From: Scytalidium lignicola
Lineage: Eukaryota > Ascomycota > Leotiomycetes
Assembly: GCA_002812745.2 (NCBI GenBank)
Contig: NCSJ02000484.1
Coordinates: 1 to 24,087 of the forward strand
Length of the DNA stretch: 24,087 bases
Direction: 5' to 3'
Positions 9,337 to 18,780 of the stretch are shown piece after piece. The notes below the pieces were generated by a model. The model was not told the DNA's origin and ran no database searches. It was given only the letters and a program-made list of their open reading frames with translations. Each line of letters opens with the position of its first letter. Position 1 is the stretch's first letter. Both the position numbers and the translations under genes were made by a program.

Positions 9337-12300
9337 GTCTTTGAGTTCACCGAACTAAAATATGCGATCACTGCTTCCCAACGACAGCAGCAGCAACACT
9401 CAATCCCTATTTATTACAGCTTAACATAACAGAGGCTCTGAAAATGGACGTGAATTGTAGACCAGCATCATCAAAACCCCTTCTCGTTTACAAATGCGAG
9501 CATAGCTCTATTTCAGTGCCAGGATGGCAATCTCCGTGGTTTGAAGTCAATATTACATGGCAAACTCTACAAAATGTGTCGAGCCAAGAATGCAGGTTAT
9601 AAGGCGCCTATGGGATCCTCGAGGCAAAAAAAAAAGGCTTGAATTGGGAGATGGTGCGAAGCAAAATAGATAGGTGTTTGTGTGGTTAGGCTTATGAAAT
9701 GCTGAAGATGATGGATGAATTAAACAACCTCACAATTTAGAGACAATAATAGCAACGAGTTCAGATATACGTTAGAATATATGCGATAATAAACTTGATT
9801 TAAGAAGCGTTTGCATTTAGATAATTACTTCGTTGGTCAGTTTCAACCTATTAAGACAACAATTACCGTCTGCCCGAATTCGCCCAACCTCTTCCCATTT
9901 GGTTTTGAATCGTGTAATACAGTGACCTACAAAAGTCATACTCACCATATAAACTTAAACCACCGGCAGTATATTTTCTTTTCTCGGTTCATCCTGTTTA
10001 GGAGCCTGGCACTGCCGTCCTCAAAGGCATCTCAAAATGTAGCTGGACGGCATTGCGAAAGCTCTAAACAATCAGTATGCATGGAACTGACAAAGGTATA
10101 ACAAGCCCCTTTCGAGACCCATTGAAAATGAAGTCATCCGCGGGCAATAACCTCTAAAGTTTAATCCAGTAGCTACCAATTAAATAGTTGGTATTGTTAT
10201 CTCTTTAACAATATGTCACGTACCTCTCATTTCCAACTGTCATGGTTCTACCAAGACTCCGAATTCAAGGCTAGAGGCCTGTTGTGCTCGACTTCATTTG
10301 TTTCTAGGAGGGTTCACTGCGATCTCTATCCAAGTGGGGGGTGATATATTGCCAACTGTACCATGTTCATTCTCGTACTGAGCTTTTGACGGCTTGATGA
10401 TTCCAAAGGTTATTCCAGAGCCTTGATTCTGTCCAATATGGCAAATAAAGCTGCTAAGTCTCTTGTTGCAGAGACGGTGCTTTAGATGCTGCTCGTGAGT
10501 GTATCAAGAAGATATCAATTTAGATTCGCGAAGGGACGGGAGGTTCCAACCAAGACATGGTGACACTCAAGAGTGAGAGTCGGAAGTCTTGATATTGAAT
10601 CAACCTTAAGGGCTCGCTCATCTATTTTGTATGTTCGAGTTATAACTTTGGAGAAGTTGATTGTTGAATCCACTTCGAAGGTTATGGAAGATGTTGCGAT
10701 TTGGCGGAACTCCCGCATCGCGCCGAGTGGTTGTATTGACTTTCATACGCCCCCTCCCCAGTCACTCGATTTCTGCATTAGTGCGAGAGGATAATCAACC
10801 TTCTACAGTACCTTACGTACAGAAGATCAGTACTTTATAGAGTGGAGGAAAGAGCGGAGTAAATACTCCGTTTTGTAGGCAAATAGCATAGCACGAAGTG
10901 ATATGGCGTCTTAATAGGTCGGTATCAATCTAGGAGCATGGGAGCATGAGAATAATGGGATCGATGGGATCGAGCGAAATTACTCTACTGAGCTGTGTGG
11001 ACTGTCAATCATTATCTCGGTGCTCTGATGAATGCTCTGACAGCAGTTTTGTGGTCCGAGGTCGCAGACAGTCACTACCTCGCTAACTCCGCAATCCAGA
11101 CGCGGGCAGGTGGAGAAAAGGGTTTAAATCCGAGCGATTGTCGATCATTCCGATTATCCAATCCCTGCGATGGCGTTCACACCACCCGGCACTTGTTGCC
11201 TTAGGTGTGGGTGGTTGGATATGCTTAAAACGGGATGGGAATTGGAGAGGAGATACGTCCGAGAGAGCTGAATCGCACAGCAATTGGAGGGGAAGCTAGA
11301 GGCTTGTTGGGCTGTCTTGTGCGCTGTGCTGTACACAGTACAGTTGTGTACTTTGCAGTGTGGTGTGGTTGCTGTAGCTCTTGGTATGACGATGATGGAT
11401 GAATAAAGAGGATCTCTCCATCTCTGCTGACCCGTGCTAGTCACACCAGTACCGTGCGCGAAGGCTGGTCATGGGTCAGGTTGCCCTAAGACGGCGAATC
11501 ACCAACATCGAGTTGGCCAGCGGCTGAGCGTTTGCGTGATGCAGTATTTAATTAGAGAATATACAATGCAGCGACGCAGAAAGCTGTGACATACTGTATT
11601 AGACTGTGACAAGGTACAGTAGTAGTCGGTCTTGCATCATAAAGTGGTATTGAGACAGGGAAAGAATTAACTTAAGAGTTAGATGTGCTACAGTACTGTA
11701 TTCTACCTGTTTAAAAAATTGTTGCAGTTGCAGCTTTATAAATGATTCAACAACAGTCTCGGCATCACAATATCCGGCACCGTCGAACGTCCACCATCCA
11801 CCATCCACCATCATGCAAAGTGCCAATCACAAGAAAAGAAAGCATGCTTCTCCACCTGTTGGAAACCAACCAGAATTGCAACAAACCCTATAAATTTTCT
11901 TTCCCCTCCTTTTTTCTAATCGAAGGAGAATGGTCGGTTTTCCGCCTTAGCGAACAGGAGGCGGAGATCAAGTCAAACGCCGTAGCCAAATGCCGTGTTG
12001 TTGAGCAGGCGCGAGAGGCCGCCACGACAGCGCGCGAAAAGTGAGGGTGTTGATGAGAACAGCGTCCGGAATTTTCGGAGGGCAGGCGTTCCTCTGGACT
12101 TGGCTGGGCTGGCCTAGCGCGCTTGGAGCATGGGAGCGGCCGGGGCCCTCTGTGCGTGATGGGCTGCAGCAGAGACGCCCCATTCTCGCGGTTGCATTGG
12201 CGACGTTGGTAAGCGCCGCAGCCATTGGCCAGCACGGGTAGGAGGCACATCGCCAAGCTTAGGATGCAAGCCTTCGAGTCATTCGGACAACTGCAGTAAC

Positions 12301-12699
12301 CAGGGTAGCTCTTGAGGGAAAATAAAAATTCCACAGCCTTGCCCATCACGCCCATCTCCCTCTGCCTAGCGGCGTGATTGGCAGTGTGGCACCGTGTACG
12401 GACGTACTGCAGCACGGTAAATTCAATTACAGTAATTATCCATCTTCTTCTACTGCACAGTACCAGTACCGCAATGATACCAGAAGGTAGCAGATACAAC
12501 GGTACCAGTAGTTGTTGTGCTGTACGTTGTTGTACTGTGCTGTGCTGTACTGTACAATCACTGCCTTTTTGCCTCCCCTAAGATCAGCTAGTTGACTTTG
12601 CATAACTTAGTCATACTATATTACTGTAATCCGGGCTCGTGGGACCATCAAAGCCGTTTTTCTCTGGTTCGAGTTCAAAGGCGAATGAGTCTAGACATT

Positions 12700-12743
12700 C
12701 CCAAGAAGCTCCCAAGAAGCTCCCAAGAAAGCCCCAAGAGACA
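12700..12743. repeat. 11-bp tandem repeat, unit CCCAAGAAGCT, about four copies
   Basis: Two exact units (12700-12710 and 12711-12721) are followed by two diverging ones (CCCAAGAAAGC and CCCAAGAGAC). Confidence 0.85.
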
Positions 12744-13348
12744 GCAGTTTGGCACCCCAATCAAACCTACCCAGCTCGCACGAACTGTACCAAACAGCAG
12801 CTATTACTCACCCAGCATAGATTTAATACCGTGCTTAACAATACAGGCACTTACTTACTGTGCAATACAGTAGTCTCTTATTTTTGGGGCATTCTTTTTG
12901 GTTTTAGCGTTTAAAAATTTTTTCTCTCTTTCTTCTGCGTCTTTTTGGTGTGCAACCTCGTCCGAATCCCGATGTTCAAATTTAATTAATTACTGTATTA
13001 TTATCGCGGTCTAGTGGGGCGTTTGCGGCCGTGTGGGAGGGTCTGAAGGACAGGGGTCCTGGGTGGTTCGGAGTTTGCTCCAAACATCATACATCATATG
13101 CCTCGTTCCGTTGTTCTTCGGAAGCTCATGGAATAGTCGGGGTCGGATTGAAGGTCCAGCGTGAAGTTAAGGTGGCCTAGCCTCGACTTAGTAGCATAAT
13201 ACTAGTCACCGCAAAGGGAAAATCATGTCATCGGCCAAAGTCGCCGATTATTAATGAGTATAGCGGGAATGCCCTCGAAGCCCGTTAAAATTGTTAAAAG
13301 CCCACCGCCCTGCGAATCCCACCTTGTCTAATCACACCTTTTGTTTCT

Positions 13349-13399
13349 GTCCTCTTCCTCTTCCTCCTCCTCCTCTTCTCCCTTCCCCTCCTGTTTCTC
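13349..13399 (+). promoter_or_regulatory. CT-rich tract before the ytp1-like gene
   Basis: About 50 nearly pure pyrimidines (CCTCTTCCTC-type) end about 105 bp before the start codon. Such tracts often lie at or just upstream of transcription starts in filamentous fungi; the exact start cannot be read from sequence. Confidence 0.5.
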
Positions 13400-13504
13400 A
13401 CGCGCACGCACGTCCCTCTTGCCATCTATATCCGAGCTCTTTTGCTGTGGTCTCTAGCTGTAAAATAATTCAGTGTTCCTTTTTTTCCAATACAGTACAG
13501 CTAT

Positions 13505-15529
13505 ATGAAATCCATTCGAAGCTTAGCCGTGACCCTCGTCGGGGTCGCGCTGCTTGGCCTTGTGCCTCTGGTAGTCGCACATGGAGATGAAGCTATGGAC
13601 ATGTCCGCACCACCCGCGACTGCACCTGCTGAAGCTTCAGACGGGGCTCCCTCGAATTACTTTCGTCTCGAGGAACACTCGGGCACGATGCTAGCACACA
13701 TTGCGATCATGACCATAAGCTGGATTTTCGTCTTACCTGTCGGTAAGTAGCTCTTTGGGCGATCTTTTGAATCGCGCTCTATTGGGAGCATAGTCCCCCT
13801 TTCCAGTTTACTAAGTCCTCTCACTAGGCGTGATCCTCTCAATCGCACGCTCAAGATACTCTCTACTGGTCCAATTCGTATTCCTCATATTGAATGCATG
13901 CGGACTTCTGCTCGGGACTTTCTACAATGCAAGCACGCCAGATCTGTACCCCAACAATGCCCACCACAAGCTAGGTTGGGTGGTAACATGGTTTATGTGT
14001 GCCAAAGTACTTATGGAGATGATCAGCGCGTACACAGGACACAACTCCAAGGGAAATGTGCTCGCAGAGGAGCGCGCGGCATTCATCCCTATTTCTAGTG
14101 AGAACATGGCACAACACCACAGGCTGCACGGACACGGACACGGACATGGACATATTTATCGCTATTCTAATGATAGTGGACAAGGAACGGAGCCGAATAC
14201 TGCATCGCTGAGGAGCCAGTCTATTTCCTCTATCGGTGAGGATGAGAATCCCCTCCACCAGCAGCCAATCTCAGAAGAGGAGGAAGAGGAAGATATTATG
14301 TTGGAGAAGCAGATTCTTACGCAGCGCAGTAAGATGAATGATTATCTATCCAGGAAGGTCCCAGCGCTTTTCTCAACTCGAGCACTTAAGGTATTGCGAT
14401 TTGCATATGGCGCCATAGATCGGACTATCTTGATCTTGGGATTTGTAACTCTTGCGACTGGTTATATCACTTACGGTGGCATATTCGTAAGTGCCGACCC
14501 TTCTCCAGCTAACATGTTTGATGGCTCTGACAATTTTTTTTTGCTTCTATAGAAGGGCAACAATGTATTTAACGGATTGGCGCACTGGATCAAAGGGGGT
14601 ATTTTCTTTTGGTATGGTATATTGACCCTTGGTCGTTGGGGTGGTGCATTTGCGGAAATTGGTTGGGTAAGATCCCGATTTTATGGTATTTCTTTGTCGA
14701 TGACGTAGATGTACTAACATTACCCAGGCTTGGAATATTTCGCCTGTGAAAGCATCGCGGAGGTCCCCGCCAACCGCCGAATTTGTTGAGAGCTTGCTCA
14801 TCTTTATCTACGGTTGCACAAATGTGTTTCTTGAGCATTTGGCTGCGTGGGGAGGGGAATGGGCTCCACAGGATCTAGAGCACCTGTCAATAACCATCAT
14901 GTTTTTTGGTGGCGGTCTGGTAAGTCCACCAATTCCTTGCAGATCTCCCAACTAATAGATCATGCGAACAGTGCGGTATGTTCATTGAATCAAAGCAGAT
15001 CCGTTCTCTTCTCAACATCGGTGTGCAGCCTGAGAACTCGTATCATGATGAGTCTGAAGAGCCAAAGGCGTATCGCTTCTCCATGAACCCTATCCCCGCA
15101 CTTATCATCGTCCTACTGGGAAAGATGATGTCGTCGCACACCCAAAACTCCATGATCTCAAGCATGGTCCATGCACAGTGGGGCAATTTGCTTGTTGGCG
15201 CAGCATTGGCTAGAGGAGCTACCTATATCATCTTCTACATCTCCCCTCCTACGTCCATCTTCCCTGGCCGACCTCCGACTGAACTCGTCACGAGTTTCTG
15301 TTTGATGGCTGGTGGATTGCTCTTCATGGCTAGTTCCAAGGACGTCGTTGAAGCTATCGAGTATAATCATTTCGATGCTATGTTCATGTTTACTGTTTGC
15401 ATGGGCCTAGTTGCATTCCTCATGGCTTGGGTTATACTTGTCATGGCTATCAAAGGCTGGGCAGTTAGGAAGGAGATGACGAAGAGTGCGAGGAATGTAA
15501 GGAACATTCAGGGCAGCCAGACGGTCTAA
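13505..15529 (+). CDS. ytp1: Ytp1/DUF2427-type multi-span membrane protein
   Basis: Five exons, 13505..13742, 13828..14486, 14553..14666, 14728..14919 and 14972..15529, encode 586 residues; all introns are GT-AG (85, 66, 61 and 52 nt) and the third has a perfect TACTAAC branch site. The protein starts with a signal-like segment (MKSIRSLAVTLVGVALLGL...VVAHG). The LEEHSGTMLAHIAIMTISW region follows, as in DUF2427 proteins, then about ten or eleven hydrophobic spans. The second half has the Ytp1 C-terminal domain features (LAHWIKGGIFFWYGILTLGR; LEHLSITIMFFGGGLCGMF; IPALIIVLLGKMMSSH). A cytosolic or lumenal loop at about residues 173-190 holds alternating His-Gly (HGHGHGHGH), and an acidic run (EEEEEED) follows near 229. 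The function of this family is not established. Similarity to cytochrome b561-like and electron-transport membrane proteins has been suggested. The His loop hints at metal binding, which is inference. Confidence 0.9.
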
Positions 15530-16660
15530 TGGTCCTTCGACAATGCAGAATGAGAACCACGGCATTCGAGGCAACGTCAACGATATTGTGAATGGGAATG
15601 ATAGAGACAGTCTCTTTGGAATCGGATCTGTGATACCCTTCTTTTATGAACTTAATTTTCGGAGCATGAATAATGAGGCGGCATTTACATTGGAGTTCAT
15701 TCATTTTGAAACCAAATTACCCATATAAGGCGAGAAAGGGTAGTGCCCAACTGGTCGGAAGATACCCTTTACAACATGAAGATTAATGAATTGGAGATAT
15801 ACCCTTCTGAAGATTTGGGGGCCGTGGTGGATATGATAATTGTCCGTTGAGACTAGGAGATTGGGTAAGACACGGCCTCATAATAGATAGCATTTAATGA
15901 AATGGTGTGGTTAAGTTTTCGTGCGTTGATTGTGACAACGATAAAATGTGGAGCTTGGTAATAGCGGTTCTGTGATGGTAAAGATGTGCTTGATGGCGGT
16001 TCTAGCACTGCAGTTGAATACTACCGCAAACTCCTCTGCCACCCTCGCTCAATCATATTGTGATTTATGGTTCTCATATCAGACCATATGAATCGTGGAT
16101 TTTCTATTTTATCTAATAATTAAAGTAGCGGAGGAAGGGCAGAGGCTAAACATTATTCTTAGGCTCATATTCAGAATTACCATAGCAATACAGCTCAGGA
16201 GGCGAGGTGCTTTACGTTCAACGTCTTTATCACCGTTCTAACTTCTGTTCGTGTAACCTGATGATATTAGTGCTTATATCGGTGCCTATCGCCCTAAGAA
16301 TATGAAGTAACTTCACGGTAACAATAGAGAAGAGGTGGTTCAATCGGCCTCTAGACTGAAAATAATTTATATCCCTACCTAGGATTTGTCTTAGATAAAA
16401 TATCCTCTTATAATCCTCCTACAGGATATGATTGAGGAAGTAGCATCCTAATCTCGACCGTATCCCAATATCCCTGGCTCTGTCTCAAAGTAAACTGAAA
16501 GACGAAGCTAGTTTCTATATGCTTCAATCGGGGAAGTAATCTCTCCTGGATTCGGCTTTCCTCATATGTACCGACAATCTGCTTTGCTTTCCCCAAGGGC
16601 CATCTCAGCCTTGAACCCTGCTTATAACTTCCTCTAGGAATAGTTCTCGGCAAAGAACTT
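15530..16660. other. Spacer between two convergent genes (ytp1 and rsa3 3' ends)
   Basis: This stretch is AT-rich with only short open frames. It should contain the 3' UTRs and terminators of both genes. An open frame of 116 codons on the minus strand (16408-16758) overlaps the end of rsa3 in another frame and has no recognisable features. Confidence 0.55.
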
Positions 16661-17108
16661 TCAACTGCCACCCTCCATTCCCTCTGCTTCCTTTGTGGCC
16701 TCCGCGATTCTCCTTTGCTCGGAAATTGAGAAAATAGTGGTCCCTTGCTGAAGTGCATTGATCAAAATAGGCAGCGCATCATCCTTGAAGTCGCCGGCTC
16801 CTCTGATAAGATCTAAGTCTTCAGAGAACTCCTTGGTAGCTCTTTGCATGTAGTACTTAGTAAATGCGTCAGCGACTTGTGTGTCACTCATTGACTCTGC
16901 AACGTTCGGTGTGTCTAGCTTCTCCACCATTTTGGCCGATGTAGACTGTCTCTCAGTTTGGTGTTCCGACTGACTGTCACTATCTGAAGATGCTGGGGGA
17001 GGGTTAGCGGGGGATTTCGAAACGCAGTGTTATTCAGGTCCCATACCCTCAGTTCGGGACTTTNCTCTTCTTATGTCTTTTTCGGGCGTCACTATTCCTG
17101 GGCGCCAT
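16661..17108 (-). CDS. rsa3: Ribosome assembly protein Rsa3 (frame broken by one ambiguous base)
   Basis: Two exons, 17047..17108 and 16661..16992, flank a 54-nt intron with a GCTAAC branch site. The core KYYMQRATKEFSEDLDLIR...DDALPILINALQQGTTIFS matches the Rsa3 domain. The N-terminus is Lys/Arg-rich (MAPRNSDARKRHKK), followed by an Asp/Ser stretch. Rsa3 is a nucleolar factor that works with the helicase Dbp6 in early 60S subunit assembly. Read literally, exon 1 hits TGA right after the N at 17064. If that N is treated as a spurious extra base, the frame instead gives ...RKSRTEASSDSDSQ, which is what the family normally shows, and a product of about 130 residues. The break is therefore more likely an assembly error than a pseudogene. 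Confidence 0.88.
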
Positions 17109-17492
17109 ATCAATGAATTGAATTAAGAGTCGGCACTTTATGTTTCTGTAACTTTCTATTGGACCTGTTCTTTTCTTTCTCTTGGTCTTTGAGTTAGATA
17201 ATCGTAGAAGAAAGTTTTAGCGCGATTCGCTTTGCGCGAGCGCCGGAAGTTCATGTAAGCGGAAATGCTCCGTTCATTTCCACTTTAGTTGCAAATAATA
17301 CACAGATCTCATGTCAAATTTGGAAAATTAGGAGGTGCACATTTTAAGTGGCGTGTCAGGAACCGGTCCAGGTAATATCCTTTTGCTCTGTGGGAAATCA
17401 TTGTACGGTACATCCTATCTCGTCAATACATTCGTTCTCTATCCAGAAATCCGCTTCAATGTCCAGTGAAAAGAGCACAGGATTCGAGCCTC
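17109..17492. promoter_or_regulatory. Upstream region of rsa3 and 3' region of the LACTB2-like gene
   Basis: This 384-bp spacer separates two genes in tandem on the minus strand. It contains a GC-rich cluster with two GCGCGA words at about 17220-17240, roughly 115-130 bp upstream of the rsa3 start. No specific factor site is claimed. Confidence 0.4.
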
Positions 17493-18476
17493 TCATAGAG
17501 CTGCTCTCGCTTTAATCCTCCAACTTTTCTTCACTTCTTCAACAACCTTTTCCTCCTCGCTCAGCTTAGCTAGGATCTGCAAAATCCCCCCCTCAGCTGG
17601 AGCATGAAGATTTTCTGGCACATCCTTATAGATGATCTTCACAATCTCCATCGAAGTCCACTGATCCGGCTCTTGACCACTTTCCTTAGCCTGCAATGTT
17701 GACGAGCCTTTAGAAGACTTGAGAACCTGGATGACTTGATCTTCTCGCAGCTTTCGATGTTGTATGTATTCCACAATCTTCGCTGGCCCATCTTCAACTA
17801 CTGCACCATGTCCAGGGTAGGCTCGACCGCCAAACGCAGTACGCATTTTGTCCAGGCTGTGGAGATATGTCAACAGGTCTTCAAACACAGCAGTGCCGTG
17901 GCCAAGGACATTATCTCCGGTAAACATGGCATCTTCTCCCTCTAACACCAGCGCCATGTGATCTTGTGTATGCCCCGGCGAGAAGAGAGCCCGTAGCGAA
18001 GCTCCTTCGGTCTCGAATACTTGCCCGTCTTCGATATCTAGCTGTCCATCCAGTGGCTTATGTTTGTATACTTTAGTCTGTGGAGAGATCTCCAGGAGAT
18101 CTTTGACCCCTCCCACATGGTCGTGATGCCAGTGGGTTATTATTGCCCTTGTGATTGTTGCATTTTCTTTGCTTAAGGTCTCTTTAATGGCTCGAATCCA
18201 TGATAGTTTTCCTTCGCCAGTGTCTATTAATAAGCGCTGTTTACCTGTCCCCACAATATAGGTGTTTGTTCCTAGTAGCAGTTGATTAAATACTACATAA
18301 AAAATACCCCGATATTCGAGCTCTCGTACCTTGCAACGTAAACTATGTATCCATAAGCAAAAGATATGTAGGTAGAGCTATCTTCGACATACCTTTCCCG
18401 GATTGCCTCCTAAAATTCTAATTACGCTAGGGCTGAGCCTTTCAATCTCCGGGAGAGGAACTAATTGTGTTGCCAT
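17493..18476 (-). CDS. LACTB2-like metallo-beta-lactamase-fold hydrolase
   Basis: Three exons, 18393..18476, 18330..18342 (only 13 nt) and 17493..18271, with introns of 50 and 58 nt, give 291 residues; human LACTB2 has 288. The start MATQLVPLPEIERLSPSVIR and ILGGNPGKFTLQGTNTYIVG fit the family across all three exons. The metal site is complete: HWHHDH at 79-84, a His in FSPGHTQDH near 133, an Asp in FTGDN near 152 and a His in YPGHG near 187. A helical C-terminal extension, typical of the LACTB2 subgroup, ends in Lys/Arg-rich sequence. Human LACTB2 is a mitochondrial endoribonuclease. Some fungal relatives act as thioesterases beside polyketide synthases, but there is no polyketide synthase here. 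The true substrate cannot be told from sequence. No clear mitochondrial presequence is seen. Confidence 0.93.
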
Positions 18477-18780
18477 TTTTGTGATGAAGGATATCCTCCT
18501 TACGACCATAACATTAGTCGTTGACAAAACCACCCCCCCTCCGGGAAATCGATATGCCTCGGCTGAGTTCTTCGGTCTGTCGGTGTTTACGGAAGCTTAA
18601 AAAGGGAAGATTATTGAGCCTCTAGAATAATTATTACTTCAATTATGTACATATCTAAGTACGATAGAATCTACGCAACAAAATATATACTAAAGAGTTG
18701 TAAATAGAGTAAGGTATGAAATGCGAACTAGGATTAGTGAGAATGTCGTAATGAATTCTGCTGAAATCTGCCGCCTTTGA
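18477..18780. promoter_or_regulatory. Divergent promoter shared by the LACTB2-like gene and ubp8
   Basis: The two start codons face away from each other across 304 bp. The half nearest ubp8 is AT-rich (for example the AATTATTACTTCAATTATG region near 18628), while the half near the hydrolase gene has a C run (CCACCCCCCCTCC) near 18530. Shared control is possible but not shown. Confidence 0.5.

Larger units (their letters stand above)
9337..13504. other. Long spacer upstream of the ytp1-like gene
   Basis: I see no recognisable gene in these 4.2 kb. The only open frames are short or random-looking. They include a 203-codon frame on the minus strand at 11888-12499 in a locally GC-rich stretch, and a 53-codon Cys-containing frame starting ATG at 9444 on the plus strand. 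From about 10800 to 13500 there are many TACTGTA, TACAGTA and GTACTGT words, three CCACCATC-like units near 11788-11812, and an 11-bp tandem repeat at 12700-12743. The right end should contain the promoter of the gene starting at 13505. No tRNA-like cloverleaf or transposon terminal repeat was noticed. Confidence 0.5.

Noticed and set aside
10515..10794. Short open frames on both strands around 10.5-10.8 kb
   Set aside because: They mirror each other on opposite strands, are under 75 codons and show no recognisable motif.
12640..12700. tRNA-like GGTTCGAGTTC (B-box resemblance)
   Set aside because: No matching A-box or foldable cloverleaf was found upstream at the right distance.
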